NCBI RefSeq assembly: GCF_048771995.1
Contig: NC_133026.1
Span: 147,960,501 to 148,024,500, forward strand
DNA: 64,000 bases
Source: Taeniopygia guttata
Taxonomy: Eukaryota > Chordata > Aves > Passeriformes > Estrildidae
Direction: 5' to 3'
Shown here piece after piece: positions 1 through 12,862 of this stretch. The stretch's first letter is position 1; each line of letters starts with the position of its first letter. The notes beneath the pieces were generated by a model that was given only the letters and a program-made list of their open reading frames with translations, was not told the origin of the DNA and made no database searches. The position numbers were made by a program, and so were the translations under genes.

Positions 1-1440
1 CTGACAACTTAGAGTGTAGGGTTTGTCTTCTCCCTCTGAAAGGGGATGTAGGGCCAGGACAGCCTGCATCCCTGTGAGAACCACGTCATCCCAAGGGCAT
101 GATGCACTTGAGGGGGAGCAGAGCTGTGGTGGTGTTGTACGTGCGCCTGGTGGGATTTATTGCTGCGTTCAGCAGCCTCCTCTGTTCTGCTTGCTCTGCC
201 TTGGAGAGAACGTGCTGTGAGAGATGTTTCATGTGCAAGTCCTTCCTTGGCTTTTGCCTTCTCCTTCAAAACTGGAGAAGAAAGACTTTTAGGGTGCTTT
301 TGGCACCTTTAGGCTCTGTGGGGAGGGAAGAAATGGCTTCATGTCTGTGTTTTATATCAGTGTACTGGGGACATGGGGAAGGAGGCTTGAACAGGGTGAG
401 GGAAAATTCTCTGAAGTAGATTAATAAAGTAGCTGCTCAATTGCATCGCTAAGTTGTCATGCGTCCTTGTAAGAAAGGATGGAGGGAAGATCGGGATTTT
501 CCTTCTAATTGAGGGTTGGCAGAGAAATCTGTACATGAAAGAGATGGAAAATTTCTTAGTAAAGAGGTTTCTCCCAAAGGGAGGATGGTGGGTATTTCTG
601 CCCCCTTTTTCCATGGGTGCCCAGCTTTGCCCTGCTCAGGGAGAGATTTACAGAGTGAGCTGAGATGCAGCATTGCATCTAATCGTGGGTGACAGAGGTA
701 TTCGCCCTGGTGGTTTTCAACTGGGACTGTCACGCGCAAGTAATAGGGATTAAACTTGCATGCCCACTGTTTTATTTCTGAATGGGAGAGTTTTAGCTTT
801 GCAGAAGGAGCTGTCATTTCAGGAAAAGGGCTGGCTTTTTGCTGAAGAAGAGCAATTGGCCCTGGCACGTGAGAAATGTTAGAGGAAAAGGCGCCTCCTG
901 TCACCAAAACACAGCTGAAATGAGTCCGAAGAGCTATGTTGCCAATTTATCACACTGCCACTGAGTGTGGGTTGTGTAAACACTGGGAGATGCTCTCTCT
1001 ATGCTGTACTGTGGCCAGACATGTCCCAGTTGGCAGAGACTTGCCGACGGATCTAGTGAGGCCATTCATCCCTTTCAGCCATCCCAGCTCTGGCCCAGCC
1101 ACTTCCCCCACCCACACAGCAATCAGAGTAAGGACATTTCCATATAGTTTCCCTGGGGAAAGTTTTCTGCTTCCTAACCTTAAACTATAAAGTTCATTTT
1201 GAGCCTTCTCAGATCACTTTTTCATGGCCTGAGTCTAAAAATCCTGTGTCTAGCACTGCATCTTTATACAGGGACACTTGTGGGATGCACAGGTGTGTGT
1301 GTAGCTGGACTTGACACAAGCAATCTGTATATGGAAGTTTACCAGAAATACTCAAGTTTTCATGTAGAATCCCTCACAAGGCTCTTTACCATCCAAACAG
1401 AGCAGTTCAGTTTACAGAAATCCCAACATTTCTCTTGATG
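1..1440. other. Intergenic, nothing recognised
   Basis: Unique sequence of ordinary composition. Short open frames show no family resemblance. No repeat seen. Confidence 0.6.
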
Positions 1441-1910
1441 AGATGCTCTTTTCCTTTGCACCAGCTCTGAGCTCCCCAGCCCTCCTCTACCCCTCCAGCC
1501 CCTGGTGTGGGACACTCTCCTCCCTCTCCAGCGCCGTTCCCACCCACCTGGATCCATCCCGCATCCAAACCCACATGCTCCGCTCCCGACCCAGCTTGCA
1601 AGGACTCCCATCCCCATCTGGATGCCTCCAAGCTCTCAGCCCAGCCGGGATCAGAACACGCTGCCTTCCTAAGCTGCAGGCGGTGAATGTCCCTCCCTCT
1701 CCCCCCTTTCGCAGCTCCCATCCCGCCGCATCCCGCGCTCACCTCCGGACCGGGAGCGCTCCGCTGCTGAGCCCGGACCCGCTCCAGGTCCCGCCTGGGT
1801 TCGCTCCCGGCGCGGCGGGGATGATACAGGAACCAGACCGCCTTGGTTTACTTTGACGTTGACGTCAGTGTCTTTTCGAGCCTCCACGGCTCGTTTTGGT
1901 AAAAAGGATG
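1441..1910. promoter_or_regulatory. CpG-rich block with tandem CRE motifs: candidate promoter
   Basis: CpG is locally frequent, especially at 1720-1870 (CCGCCGCATCCCGCGC, GGCGCGGCGGGG). A palindromic CRE, TGACGTCA, lies at 1860-1867, with a second TGACG half site at 1854-1858. A CGAGCC/GGCTCG hairpin follows at 1877-1893. Most of the intergenic DNA around it is CpG-poor. No coding frame is convincing here. Confidence 0.5.
1743..1840 (-). other. Candidate non-coding first exon on the minus strand
   Basis: On the minus strand, downstream of the CRE pair, GC-rich sequence ends at CCGGAG|GTGAGC, a strong donor with GT at 1741-1742. No ATG occurs in the stretch, so it would be a 5' UTR or lncRNA exon continuing off the left edge. 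The upstream boundary (start of transcription) is a guess. I cannot name the gene. Confidence 0.35.
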
Positions 1911-2104
1911 TCTTCAGGGGAGAGGGGAGGGGTCGGGAAGGGAGAGGAGTGAGGATGAGCGGGAGATGAACTTTCGTGATGTGAGCAGGCAGTGGTGGGA
2001 GGTTTTAGGGGTTCATGCTGAAAGAAGAGGTGCTTATGGAGACCAGGTAATCCTGGGTGTAGCTCATCACCTGAAGATGGGTACCACTGGAGATCTGACC
2101 CTCA

Positions 2105-2312
2105 CATAGAAATTATAGTGGCTTGGGTCAGAAGGAGCCGTAAAGACCATCTAGTTTTAACCCCTACCTTGGGCAGGGACATCTTCCACAAGACTAGGTG
2201 GCTCAGAGTCCCATCCAACCTGGCCCTGAACACTTCCAGGGATGGGGCATCCACAACTTTTCTGGGCAGCCCGGTCCAGTACCTCACTCCCTTCTACATA
2301 AAGAATTTCCCT
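2105..2312 (-). mobile_element. CR1 LINE 3' fragment
   Basis: Antisense-read CR1: TAAAGACCATCTAG, GGGCAGGGACATCTTCCAC, CACTTCCAGGGATGGGGC and TTTTCTGGGCAGCCC blocks. Confidence 0.92.
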
Positions 2313-5300
2313 CCCCCAGCCCTGTGCACCCACTGTGCAACCAAAGTGTGCATGGACATTTTTTCGGGGGCATGGAAAGAGTTGATACTTGTGAGGGATT
2401 TGGAGAACACCATCAGGAAGTGGAACCTGCAAGTGCAATCACTAATGCCAAATTGTTCACAGCAGATCAATCACACCTATGGGTGTTTAGGGTCTCTTTT
2501 GGCCATGAGCAAAGCCAGATGCCTTTGCATGACTATGTAACTTCTAGGAATTCCAGACTCAGGCTTTCACGCCCTAAATGCTGGTATATGTTTTTTAGGT
2601 TTTTGTTGAGGTGTGTGATGCAAACCACTGAGCACTTGGATCTCAGAGCCTCAGGAAATGCAAATACAGAATTTGCCCCAGTGCTGCTGGACTAACTGTA
2701 ATTAAACAATTAAAGCTATGCTTTCTTTGGGTCATGGACCACTTTTCCAGCTTTTAACACAACTGGTCTGTCATCCATTATTAGACCATCTGTACTTTGA
2801 TACAAATAATTTATTGTGAACTTTTAGGAGCAGGCACTGAGAATGGTCTTTGTGAATCCAGGTACCAGACTCATAAATAGCACCAATGACCTGATGACAT
2901 TGATGTATTTGGTTTGGAGGACACTTGGTTGTGCAGGGAGCAGGGATTATAGATAAGGAGGCATCATCTCGTGCTGCCAGGATGATTGGGCTGTACTGGT
3001 TTACTTGGAGAACAGAAGTGAGAAAATAGTTTTTTACTTTGATGTACCATCACTGCAGAGAAGAAGAGACACAGAAAGGGAAAGCTCTTGTTGTTCAGTA
3101 CATCCATGGCAGAGCCAAGTAATAAGTCCAGTTTCTTATCCATTGGATCACACACTCCCAGTCATAAATAATTCTACTCTCAAAGGTTCCCGGTGTCCTT
3201 GTCAGAACCAATACACTGTTCATGGCTGAAGAAAGACAGAGTCTTATAAAAACCAGAAAAAGAGTTCCCTGTAAATCACCACATCTATACTTAGAAATGT
3301 GTTAGACTTTTCTAAGCTCCAGTTCAGAGCATATAAAGTGTTTTTTTTTCTTCTTTTTCCGAGTTGAAAAATCCATCCAAAGGTCAGGCAGAAACAGGAA
3401 TAAAACTGTCTTTCTAATCTCAAGCTGCTGTAATAGCATTTTTGGCAGTGAATGATAAATATGAGCAGTTGAGGTTTACAAGACAGATGAAGTGAACATG
3501 TCTTTGTCTATACATTAAATACCCAACACTGGCCATTTTTCATCTCTTCTCCCAACCTATCAGGCTATTTATAGATTTTTACTACAAATGGACCTCCTGA
3601 ACAGAGGAAGGCAGATCAGCTAGATCTGAAGAAAGCATCACGGTGGAGCTGTGCCCATAAAGTCATCATTCCAGGGCAGGAGTCCCATTTTAGTGATAAC
3701 TTGGGAATATTAACTCTTCATTTACCTGACAGAGATTTTTACAGTCTTTCACAGTTTTTAGTGAGTGTGAAGGGTTGTTCAGGGAGATCTTATGGTCATA
3801 TAGGTGTTAGATTGAAAGCAAAGTGACATATCCTGGCTAGAGCTCTGAGAGACATCCAGAAAATGAGATCTACTGCCACTACACAGGTTGCACCTGGCTG
3901 CAGAAACTTGAAAGCCACCATTCAGAGCTCTCAACTCGAATGAAAAGTGGACACTTCTCATTATATAATCCTTGATGGGTAGATGGTGATAACACTCAAG
4001 GATGGCAGAGATTTGGGGGCTTTTCTCTGCCATGCCTCATATATAAGAAAGCCTTGCTGGAGGCCTGCAGTCCTTGCACTGTTAACTCCAGAGGAATATA
4101 TTCAGGGTCTGTTTTTTAAAAAATATCCTGATGTTCATTAGAGTGGAGAGCCTTCCATGACCCTGGCTATGCAGCTGCACAATAATGTGCCCTGTGTGTG
4201 TGGGGAGTTCTAGTGGAAACCAGGAAATTTCTACTGCAGTGGGTTTGAGGCTTTCATCCCTGGATATTTTATCTTGGTAACTGGGAGTCAGGTCATGTGG
4301 ATCTGAATCCCGCTGTGTACAGGAGGGACTTTGCAGTGAGAAAAAGAGTCCTCTCCATATTTTGAGTGAGTTTCCAAGCTGCTGCATAAAAAATATTTGA
4401 ATAAGCAGATTCTTCATCTTTTGGTGCTCTTCTGCAGGGCTGCTTGTGCTGAGGTGCCTCCTGGGCTGAGCTGCCACTGATCTCAGCAAGACTCAGTGGT
4501 GAGGTGGGTCTGGTGAGCAGACCAGATCTGAAAACACAGGTATCTGGTATCTAGATCTAGGCTTGAGAAGGTGTCTTCAGCCTCATAGTGAAAAATATTG
4601 TCAAGCTTCCCCTATGTACCCTGGAGGTTTCAGAGCAGCTGGTGAAAGAGAGGTTTAGAACTACAGTTTTGGACATATGAGCCTGAGCTGGGAGCTAGGG
4701 AGGCTGTAGGCTCCCAAACCTTCCAGGAGGATGGGGTCCCACAGGTTCTCTGCTGGGTGGCTGCAGTTTGTGGGACATTTCTTCTTCAAAACTGAACAGC
4801 AGCTCTCCAGGCCCTGCAGGGAGGACTTGGCTGCTCCTTGCCTTTAGGATGCCCTGGTGCATGTTCAGCTGTTCATGGCTCCAAGCAAGATGCTCCTTTC
4901 CCCATCTTCTCTCTGCCTCCAGAACAGGGGCCCCAGGCAGTGTCAGACTCATAAGGTTTTAAACTTCCAAGTGTTTTAGGTACTTAGATGAGCTGATGAA
5001 CTTTCCAATCCCATGCTGTGTAGAAGAGAACAGAGCAGCTGGGAGAGTGTAGATTTAGCCTGACACGTATCTGAGGAGTTTTTGAGGATGGAAGAAAATA
5101 TTTCCTGCAGTTCCTAGTGCTGGGAGCAAAGGTGGCCCTTGGAGCCTGCAGGAGCTTGGCTTTGTACTTTGAAGATGTGAACATCCAAGGTATCCTGGGC
5201 GGGGAGAGCAGAATGGACTCTCTCTTCTCCAACAGCTGCTTCAAAACCACTTCTGCAGGCAGGCAAATCCACATCATTCCAGAAAGAGCAGAGGCCTCTC

Positions 5301-6154
5301 CAAAAGTGAACATGCAGAGGTGGAGTCAAACAAGAGTTCAGCCCTTCATGCTGCCCAAGAAATGCCTCTCACCCAGCAGAGGACTGCACACCACTCTTGG
5401 AATCCTTGTGAGCACAGTGGGAGATCTTTGCTTTAGTAGAATTTGCAAAAAGCATCCCTTTCTCAGCCATCCTGTTGTGTCCTTCTTCAGAGCCATGTTG
5501 GGCAATTAAAGACATCACAGCTGGCAATGGCACACAGGACTCTGTGGCCACATTCCCATGGCTGGTCCCCAGCCCAGTCTGGCATCCTGAGCTCTGCATG
5601 TCAGTGCATTTCATGGCATGGACCAGCATTGCTTGGCTTAGAGGAGAAAGCAGAAAGGGCAAGCTTGGGGCTGGATTCAGTCTGTCTATATGGAGGTGTC
5701 TGGTCCCACCTGAGATGCTGAAAAGCCACTGAGCTCACAGGTCTTCAGCAGGACTTGTGTCTCGTCTCCCAGCCCTGTGGGGAGTGTAGGTTTTAGTAAA
5801 ACATCTCCAGCATCACTAGACATCAGAGCACAGATTCAGTCTGGTGTGAAGAATCCTAAGTGTTGGTGTTTTCCTGTCCTCTGGGTGTCCAGATGCCTGC
5901 TCCAGTCAGTGGACATCCAGTCAACACAGCTGGGTAGCCTAGACAGAGACTCAGGCACAAGCCAGGAGGATCCCCAGTCTGTTGCCTACATGTAAATGCC
6001 ATTTCAGACTAACTTAATGTCCCAGACTGAGAAGAAGATGTATTCATTTGCCATCTGTATAGCAGTTGTCTTCTGTTAAGTGAGCAGTTTTCCTTACCTC
6101 TCCCACAGCCAGTCCTCTCTCAGGGGAGACATCTGCTGATAATGGGCTATTGAA
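2313..6154. other. Intergenic, nothing recognised
   Basis: 3.8 kb of unique sequence on which I can place no gene or repeat. Open frames are short and of low-complexity or random composition. Confidence 0.55.
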
Positions 6155-6672
6155 TGTCACTGTGTGATTGATAAGAACTATAACATCCCATTGTGAGATG
6201 CTCTGCCCAGAGGGAGGAGCCAAGCATTTCTACCTGGATATAATCTTGAGTTTCTGGAACACCAGCATGGCTTTTCTTGCACTGGATTTCCCAGAGGAAC
6301 AGCTGCCTCTTCCACTGCAGGAACATTGCACCCTTTTCTACAGGATCACTGCTCCAACAGAACCACACCTGCCCCTCCAGGAGGACTGCAGCCATAATTC
6401 CCAATTGGACTGCTGCCCACACCCTGACTAACAGGGTGTCATGTTGTATTCTGACTCTGTCAGTGTTGTTTTGGTTCACTGCATTGTTTATTTTTTCTTT
6501 TTATTTTCTTCCCTAATAAAGAACTATTATTCCTGCTCCCATGTTTTTGCCTGAGAGCCCCCCCTTAATTTCAAATTTACAACAATTTGGAAGGAAGGGG
6601 GTCTACAATTTTTCCATTTCAGGGGAAGCTCCTGCCTTCCTTAGCAGACACCTGTCTTTCCAAACCAAGACA
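6155..6672 (+). mobile_element. Solo LTR of a songbird-type endogenous retrovirus (ERVL-like)
   Basis: The stretch has LTR layout: a TGT start, a TATA-like GATATAAT near 6238, a CAGGGTGTCA...CTCTGTCAGTGTTG block, poly(A) signal AATAAA at 6515-6520, and an end at ...CCAAGACA. The text, including the TGCCTGAGAGCCCC and GCAGACACCTGTC blocks, is one I recognise from LTRs repeated in passerine genomes. No internal retroviral coding sequence or partner LTR is present, so it is a solo LTR. No clear target-site duplication was found, and the ends are approximate. Confidence 0.75.
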
Positions 6673-8471
6673 CTTAATTTCATGCTGACTTTGTGTTTGC
6701 TCTTCTTTGTTTGCATGGGCTTCCACATGTCATGACCGAGTGCCAAGGGACAGCTCCAATGACTCAAGGTGCCACCAGGTGCACAACCAAACTGAGCCCC
6801 AGCACCCTCTCCCAAACCAGGTGGGCAGTGGTCTTGATCAATGGAGGGATGAAACAGAGCAGATTTCAGCGTTGTTTATCTTCATTTAAACCCTTGAGTA
6901 GTGCTTGAGCTGTCTGATCAACGTGGGCTGTGTTGGTGGGATGGAACACAAGAGGAACTGCTGGAGGTGCTGTAGCAAAACTTTAGCTCCAAGGGAAAAC
7001 TCCACAGCAAAGTTTATAGGAATGAAAGACAGAAGCAGACAGCAAGAGGATTTGTCCATGAAGACATTTCAACACTTTCCAGACAGCTTTCTGGTGTAAA
7101 TAACAGGTGCAATCTCACAGTACCCCCTCCCATGCTACCCTGACCACTCAGGGATTCACTTGTGTTTCCACTTACGTGTTTTTTCCTCTTGTCTTACAAA
7201 AGCAGCTTTTTTTGTGAATGAGAGCAGGTCCATCAATGGGAAACAATGGCTCATAAAGACATAATGATTCATTTGGAGCCCTGCCAGGGTTATTGTTACT
7301 CCCAGTGAGCTTTTGCCTGAGCTGGAGGTTGCTTTTCCCTTGCTTTGCACCTCTGTGAAAGGAACTTCAGGGTGAGGACACTGGGAACTTGCCTGAGCTC
7401 ATTTTGCTATGAACTTTTCCTTTTATTCCTTTCCCATATTTCAGAAACTTAGGTATGAGACCAGACACAGGGAAACACAAAACTATATCTGAGGATTTTC
7501 CTTACCACATGAACATGTGGATATTTTTTCCCACAGCGACCAAGTGAAAATGCAGTTTGCAACCAGTCTGTGTCCTCACTTTTCCTCTTCCTCTCCTGTG
7601 ACATGAGCAAATCTTCAAGAGTTTTTATTCAATATCTGCAAAAGCATTTGAACATACAGTACTGCAGTGCCACTGTGATAAGCATATATGTTGGACCAGT
7701 CTGGTCCCATGGGCTGTCTGGCTGTATGATGGCACATCTCCTCCTTTCTGTTGTGCAGGAACGCATGTTCCCTTCCTTCTAGACTTGCCACAGTAAATAC
7801 AGCCCTGAGAAATCATTCTTCTAACACCAATAAAATCTGTCATTTCAAATTTTTTAAAGCAGTCTGTTTTGTAGCTATTTTTGGGAGCTCTGCCCTGTGT
7901 AAAATTCCATGCCCATTTCAAATACACTTACTACATTTCTTCCATCCTCTTGCTCTGCAATTCTGGCTAAAATTAAGATTAAAAATAAAAATAAAAGCCC
8001 AGCAGCAATGTTCTGTACAACTCAGAGTGTCTCAGACAAACTGGCAAAGCAGAGAGATTTTGAGGCTCAGTGGCCCAAACTTCAGAGTCCTTAAGGCTTA
8101 ACTTTCCATTAGTCAACAGCACAACTCATACAGGTCCTGGTTCAGCTGGTCAGAGAAGGGCACACATGACTGATTGGTTAATGGCAGATCATCTGGCATT
8201 GGGAATTTTTCTATAGTTTAACTTTTGATGGAGGAGGTTGGGTGGAACCACCTGCTCCCATCCCCGCTGTGGAATGGGATGGGTGCCCTGCAGCACAGCA
8301 GCAATGCCAACACCAGCTGGGCTGGTTCCCAGCCTTGACAAGGGCTACCAAAATCTGTGTATCAGAAAAATGCCAGTTCAGTGCAAAAATGCCCCTTTGT
8401 GCACTTGCACCTTGGCTACTTAAAGTGACTTTTGACAGGCAACATGCAGTTCTTCACTGCAAGGAATATTA
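6673..8471. other. Intergenic, nothing recognised
   Basis: Unique sequence. A short A-rich AAAATAAA tract near 7980 is the only low-complexity part. Confidence 0.55.
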
Positions 8472-8638
8472 AGTGTTGGAATGGGCTGCCCAGGGAAGTG
8501 GTCGAGTCACCACCCCTGGAAGATCAAGAAACAGCTAGAGGTAGCACTTAGTTCTGTCTTTGATTTGACATGGTGGTGTTTGGGCACTCAATGATCTTGG
8601 AGTTCTTTTCCTATTTCAATGGTTCTGTGATTCTGTGG
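8472..8638 (+). mobile_element. CR1 LINE 3' end
   Basis: Sense CR1: GGAATGGGCTGCCCAGG, a degraded middle, GGGCACTCAATGATCTTGG and the terminal GGTTCTGTGATTCTGTGG microsatellite. Confidence 0.9.
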
Positions 8639-9101
8639 TTTAATTTCATATGTGAGTGTGTAATCAGTGACCATCTCTGATAATACATAAGCTTGGACAT
8701 TAGAGGGATTTATCTGTCCCGGAGTAGAAAAAGGGAGGGGAAAATCTATTCCCTTTAATTTCCAGCTTCATGGACTCATGTTCTTCATGTCCTGCTCTTG
8801 TTAAGTGTGTCCTTGCTCTCCCTCAGCCAGTTTGCTGTAAGTGTGTAACAAACTCAAAGATCTGTGGCTGGGATGAGGTGAGATGTTTGGAAAGGAAATA
8901 ACACACTTGTTTTATGTAGATCAGCACAGCCAATGGAGGAATTGCCAGGACTTTACTGGGCCAAAGTCAGCTGGCTGGAATTATGTAATTATGTGGACTC
9001 CTTGGACTCCCCTGTCATGTTGATAAGTGTCAAGAATCTGAACATTACTGATGGGATCCAGTGGGTTAATCTTTTGCAGCTAAGTCTCCTGTTGAAAAAG
9101 G
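8639..9101. other. Intergenic, nothing recognised
   Basis: Unique sequence between two CR1 copies. Confidence 0.55.
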
Positions 9102-9400
9102 TGGAGAGGGACTTTTGATAAGGGCATATAGTGATAGACCAAGAGGAAATGGCTTTAAACCAACAGAAACTGGATATCAGGAAGAAATTCTTTTCTGTGA
9201 GGGTGGTGAGGCCTTGGCACAGGTTGTCCAGAGGAGCTGTGGATGTCCCATCCCTGGAAGTGTTCAAGGCCAGTCCGAAGTGGACTCTGAGCAACCTGAT
9301 CTCATGGGAGGTGGGCCTACCCATGGCAGCAGAGTTGGAACAAGATGATCTTTAAGGTCCCCTCTAACCCAGACTATTCCATGATTCTATGACTCTATGA
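9102..9400 (+). mobile_element. CR1 LINE 3' end
   Basis: Sense CR1 of about 300 bases: GAGGGACTTTTGATAAGGGC, GGTGGTGAGGCC, CCATCCCTGGAAGTGTTC and CTTTAAGGTCCCCTCTAACC, ending in the ATGATTCTATGACTCTATGA terminal repeat. Confidence 0.95.
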
Positions 9401-12400
9401 AATCAATGGGAGTTTTCCTTCCTGTCCTCTGGCTTCTAGGCAGGATCTTCCACACAAATTATGGTAGATCATGCACAGTGACATGAATGCAAGAGCTGTC
9501 ACAGGACTCTATGTGCCTTTACTTGAGATTTGGTCTTCTCCAGAATAGTCATTTTGGATAAAAGAGTTTCCCAAAGCAATTTGTCAAAAACCAACCAATC
9601 AAAACCTGAGATGGAGATGAAATTATTTTATTTCCTCTTCTGTTTAAATTCCAGGTTGCTTGTGGCTGAGTGCTCCTCTTTCTATGTATATCTACTGAGT
9701 AGCTTTGTCTATACCCAGAGCAGGGGGTGACAGCAACCTGCCTTGGAAAGGAAGCTCTCTGGGCTGTCCCTGAACTACAATTTAAAGCTGCCAAACTCTT
9801 GTATGAATATGGCAAACCATAAACATGCTCTGTAGTATGTTTAGGGATATGTTCCATAAGCAAATTCACTTGTGAGCCTATGTCTGAAACATGCAAAATT
9901 TCCTCTGATGATGCAAAGGAGTCCTAAAACGATGCAAATATAGTAATTTTTTTTTTTTTTAATGTCTGCTGTGGCATGGAGGAAATAAAGGTAGCAACAG
10001 AGAAGATAAAAAAGTCCTGGTAGTAGTGACAAAGTTATGCTCTCAAGGGACTGTTCTCTAGGGCTGGAGGCCACATTCTGAAATTGTCTCCCTGTCTATG
10101 GGTGGACAGGAGTCATGCCTGAGGTTCTGTTTGCTTCCTCTGATTCAGTCAGAGCTCTGCAGTCTTTGCACTCTCCCCTCCCACCCAATGGCACGTATCT
10201 TCTGCCTCATTTGCACTGGGCAAATGCTGGAGTCAGTTCTTAGGAACCGACTGAAGAGAATTGGAAGTGAAAGGGTCTTGGAAAAATGAAACATTGCTTA
10301 ATGCCATGCTGGAGCAGTTCCTCAACCAGCCTTTCTGCAGAAAGGGAGTGTGGGAGCTCATGTGTGCTCGGGAGGTCATGGCGGGTGAAGCAGGACTGGC
10401 TGTTGCTGCAGTGGTTTGGAGATGACTGCAAGGCCACAGATGCTATTAAGGACACAGTGCCATGGGTCATTACCCTTTCTGAACTCAGAAGATGCTTCTT
10501 TTCTGATGTGCATTGGCCTCTGACATCACCCCTGTGCTGCTGTACCAGCCTGTTGGAGGGGATGTGCTGTGCCGACTTGGCCAATGTGCACTGAAGCATC
10601 GAGCTCCCTCCATCTACTTCCACAACTGGTGGTGGCCACCAACCCGCCTTCAGCCAAAAAACTGTCAAGAAGATGCATTGACACAAAAGGCAGCAGTAAA
10701 ATATTTAAGGAATAGCTAGTCCATGGGTATATTGTGTATTTTTTTTTTTATTTGCACTATATAAAGACATTCTGTGGGCTTGAGCAAGGAACCCAAGCTC
10801 TTTCCTTTAGGTGTTTACTAGAAACAGGTACGCTTTCATTCCTGGAAATTACTTCAGTCCTGTTATTGATTTGTTTCTATTGATGGCTTTGGGAGCTTTT
10901 GCCAAAAGACCATGGGTATATAAATGAGGGAAAGAAGTAGATCTCAGCAATATTGTTTTATTTCCATGCACCCAATGACTGTGTGTCCATAGATTAATGG
11001 GAAACTGATGTTACTTATCTTTGTCTGCCAGCACAGCTCTGAGACAAACCCATATCAAGCACTGAGAAACAAATGGGAGCTGTGTGGCTGCTCTGTGCTG
11101 TTCCCAGAATCAGCCTCTGGTTCTGAGGTCTTCCAAGGTCACTTCTGTCTACTTGGGATGGGACACAATGACATAAAAATGACCTCTCATCTAGATTATA
11201 TTTGTTATGACCTGTCTTTTATGTCTTTGTTCTAATTAGGGCTATTGTGATATCCCATTATTTGTAAAGAATCTCTATTTGTGAGATTCTGATTTTTGTT
11301 CTTTCACTTTCAGCATTACTGAGTCAAAACAACTCCTGAATCTCCTCCTAAGTTATCTTGGGTCTTAAAAGTTCCCTGGTGTGCCTGCAAGGGCAGATGT
11401 AGGCTCAGCAGAAGAGGAGACAGCCTCCAAGACCAAGTGTAGAACCTGGTGGTGCTGAGTGTGTTGCTGCAGAACCAGCTCACCCTAGTCTTTTCCAGGT
11501 ATCCCTGCTGCTCTTCCCATCTCCCACCTGCTGTTCCTATTCTCCTCCTACAGGTTCATAGTAGTTATTTAACAGAAAACACTCTGACATGTCCAGTGAG
11601 GGAGATCCTACCCATCTGTGAGCGTGAGGATGAGGAGCTTGTTTGCTTCAAGGGAGGAAGAAAGAAGCGGTGACTACCTGTGGTTTGATGCTGATCATCT
11701 CCTCTCCTGGTTTTAGTGGTTCAGCAAAGGTGAGGCATTTTCCTCCAGGTTTCTCCAGAGCTTGGAAAACAGTGTGATCTTGGGGATATCTGTGGAGAGT
11801 GTGATGTTCCCTGTTCTAGGAAGTGCTGGCCCTGGACAGGCTGTGTCTTTGACTGGGCTTTGTGCTCTGGCCAGTGCATTTACTGCAGAGTGCTGCTGCA
11901 AGGGCAGCATACCAAGGGCTTGACTCAGCCCTTGCTTTGCTTTTTATGGGCTCCCAGTCCAGTAGAGCCAGGATGCTTGGCTAGCCCAAGGTCATCTCCT
12001 GAGGTACTCAGATACTGCAGAGGAGTGCAACTCCTTCATTTCACATGTGGAAAGTGGATTTCTGTGGAGGGAGAGTGAAAAGCCAGTCCTGAATCATTCT
12101 GAAGGAGACCAAGTGTGGTGTATGTTGCTTTCTCCCTCATCCATCAATCCTACTCTGGCATGATGCAAGAAGACTGATAACCTTTCTCAAAGGACTAAAG
12201 GGAACAATCTGAATCACTTGAGGATGAGTCAAGTTTGGATGGATTCCCCACAGGCAGGCTTGGCAGCTGGCCTAGCACCCTTGCAAAAGGATTAACCTGT
12301 TCCATCCCATCACAGCAAGTGGGGGAAGAGCTCTTCTCAGAGTGGCTTGCTGGCAGTTTCCAGACTGGAGCCCACCATGCTCTGCACAGCTGAGCGTTTT

Positions 12401-12733
12401 TGAGGGAGGCACATCAGGTGCCAAGTTCGATGTTCTGGCACCTGGGGACACAGATGGGGTCCATGAGCATGAAGAGTAGGCTGAGGTGAAGGGGACAATG
12501 ACAGTGATCTGCTGGAGCTTTAGCTGAGCTGTTTTCGGTGATTTCTCTCCTCATCACTTGTCTGTGATGCATTTCCCACTGCTGAGGGCAGTGACTTCTG
12601 GTTCTTCTCTCCGAGTTCAGTGAGAATTTTGCTATGGACATAAATACCTGCCCATTCCAGGACTCTGAGCAATCGAGAGGCACAAGCTAAACCTCCACAT
12701 CTGGTAGAGGTGCTGAGTTTGGGTGTATGAGAA
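9401..12733. other. Intergenic, nothing recognised
   Basis: Unique sequence with a T-run near 9950 and another at 10739. The block 10240-10720 has open stretches on both strands, but they are interrupted by stops in any continuous reading and match nothing I know. Confidence 0.5.
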
Positions 12734-12862
12734 GATCATAGGATATGCTAAGTTGGAAGGGACCTACCAGGATCATTGAGTCCAACTCCTGTCCCTGCAC
12801 AGGCCACCCCAAAGATCACACCATGTTCCTGGGAGTGTTGTCCAAACACTCTTTGAAATCAA
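12734..12862 (-). mobile_element. CR1 LINE 3' fragment (CACACCATG subfamily)
   Basis: Antisense-read: ATCATAGGATATGCTAAG, TTGGAAGGGACC, GAGTCCAACTCCTG, GATCACACCATGTTCCTG, TTGTCCAAACACTC. The same subfamily as the copy at 38.9 kb. Confidence 0.9.

Noticed and set aside
10240..10720. Possible gene fragment with open stretches on both strands
   Set aside because: Reading through in any one frame meets several stops, and neither segment resembles a protein I know. At most an unidentified relic.
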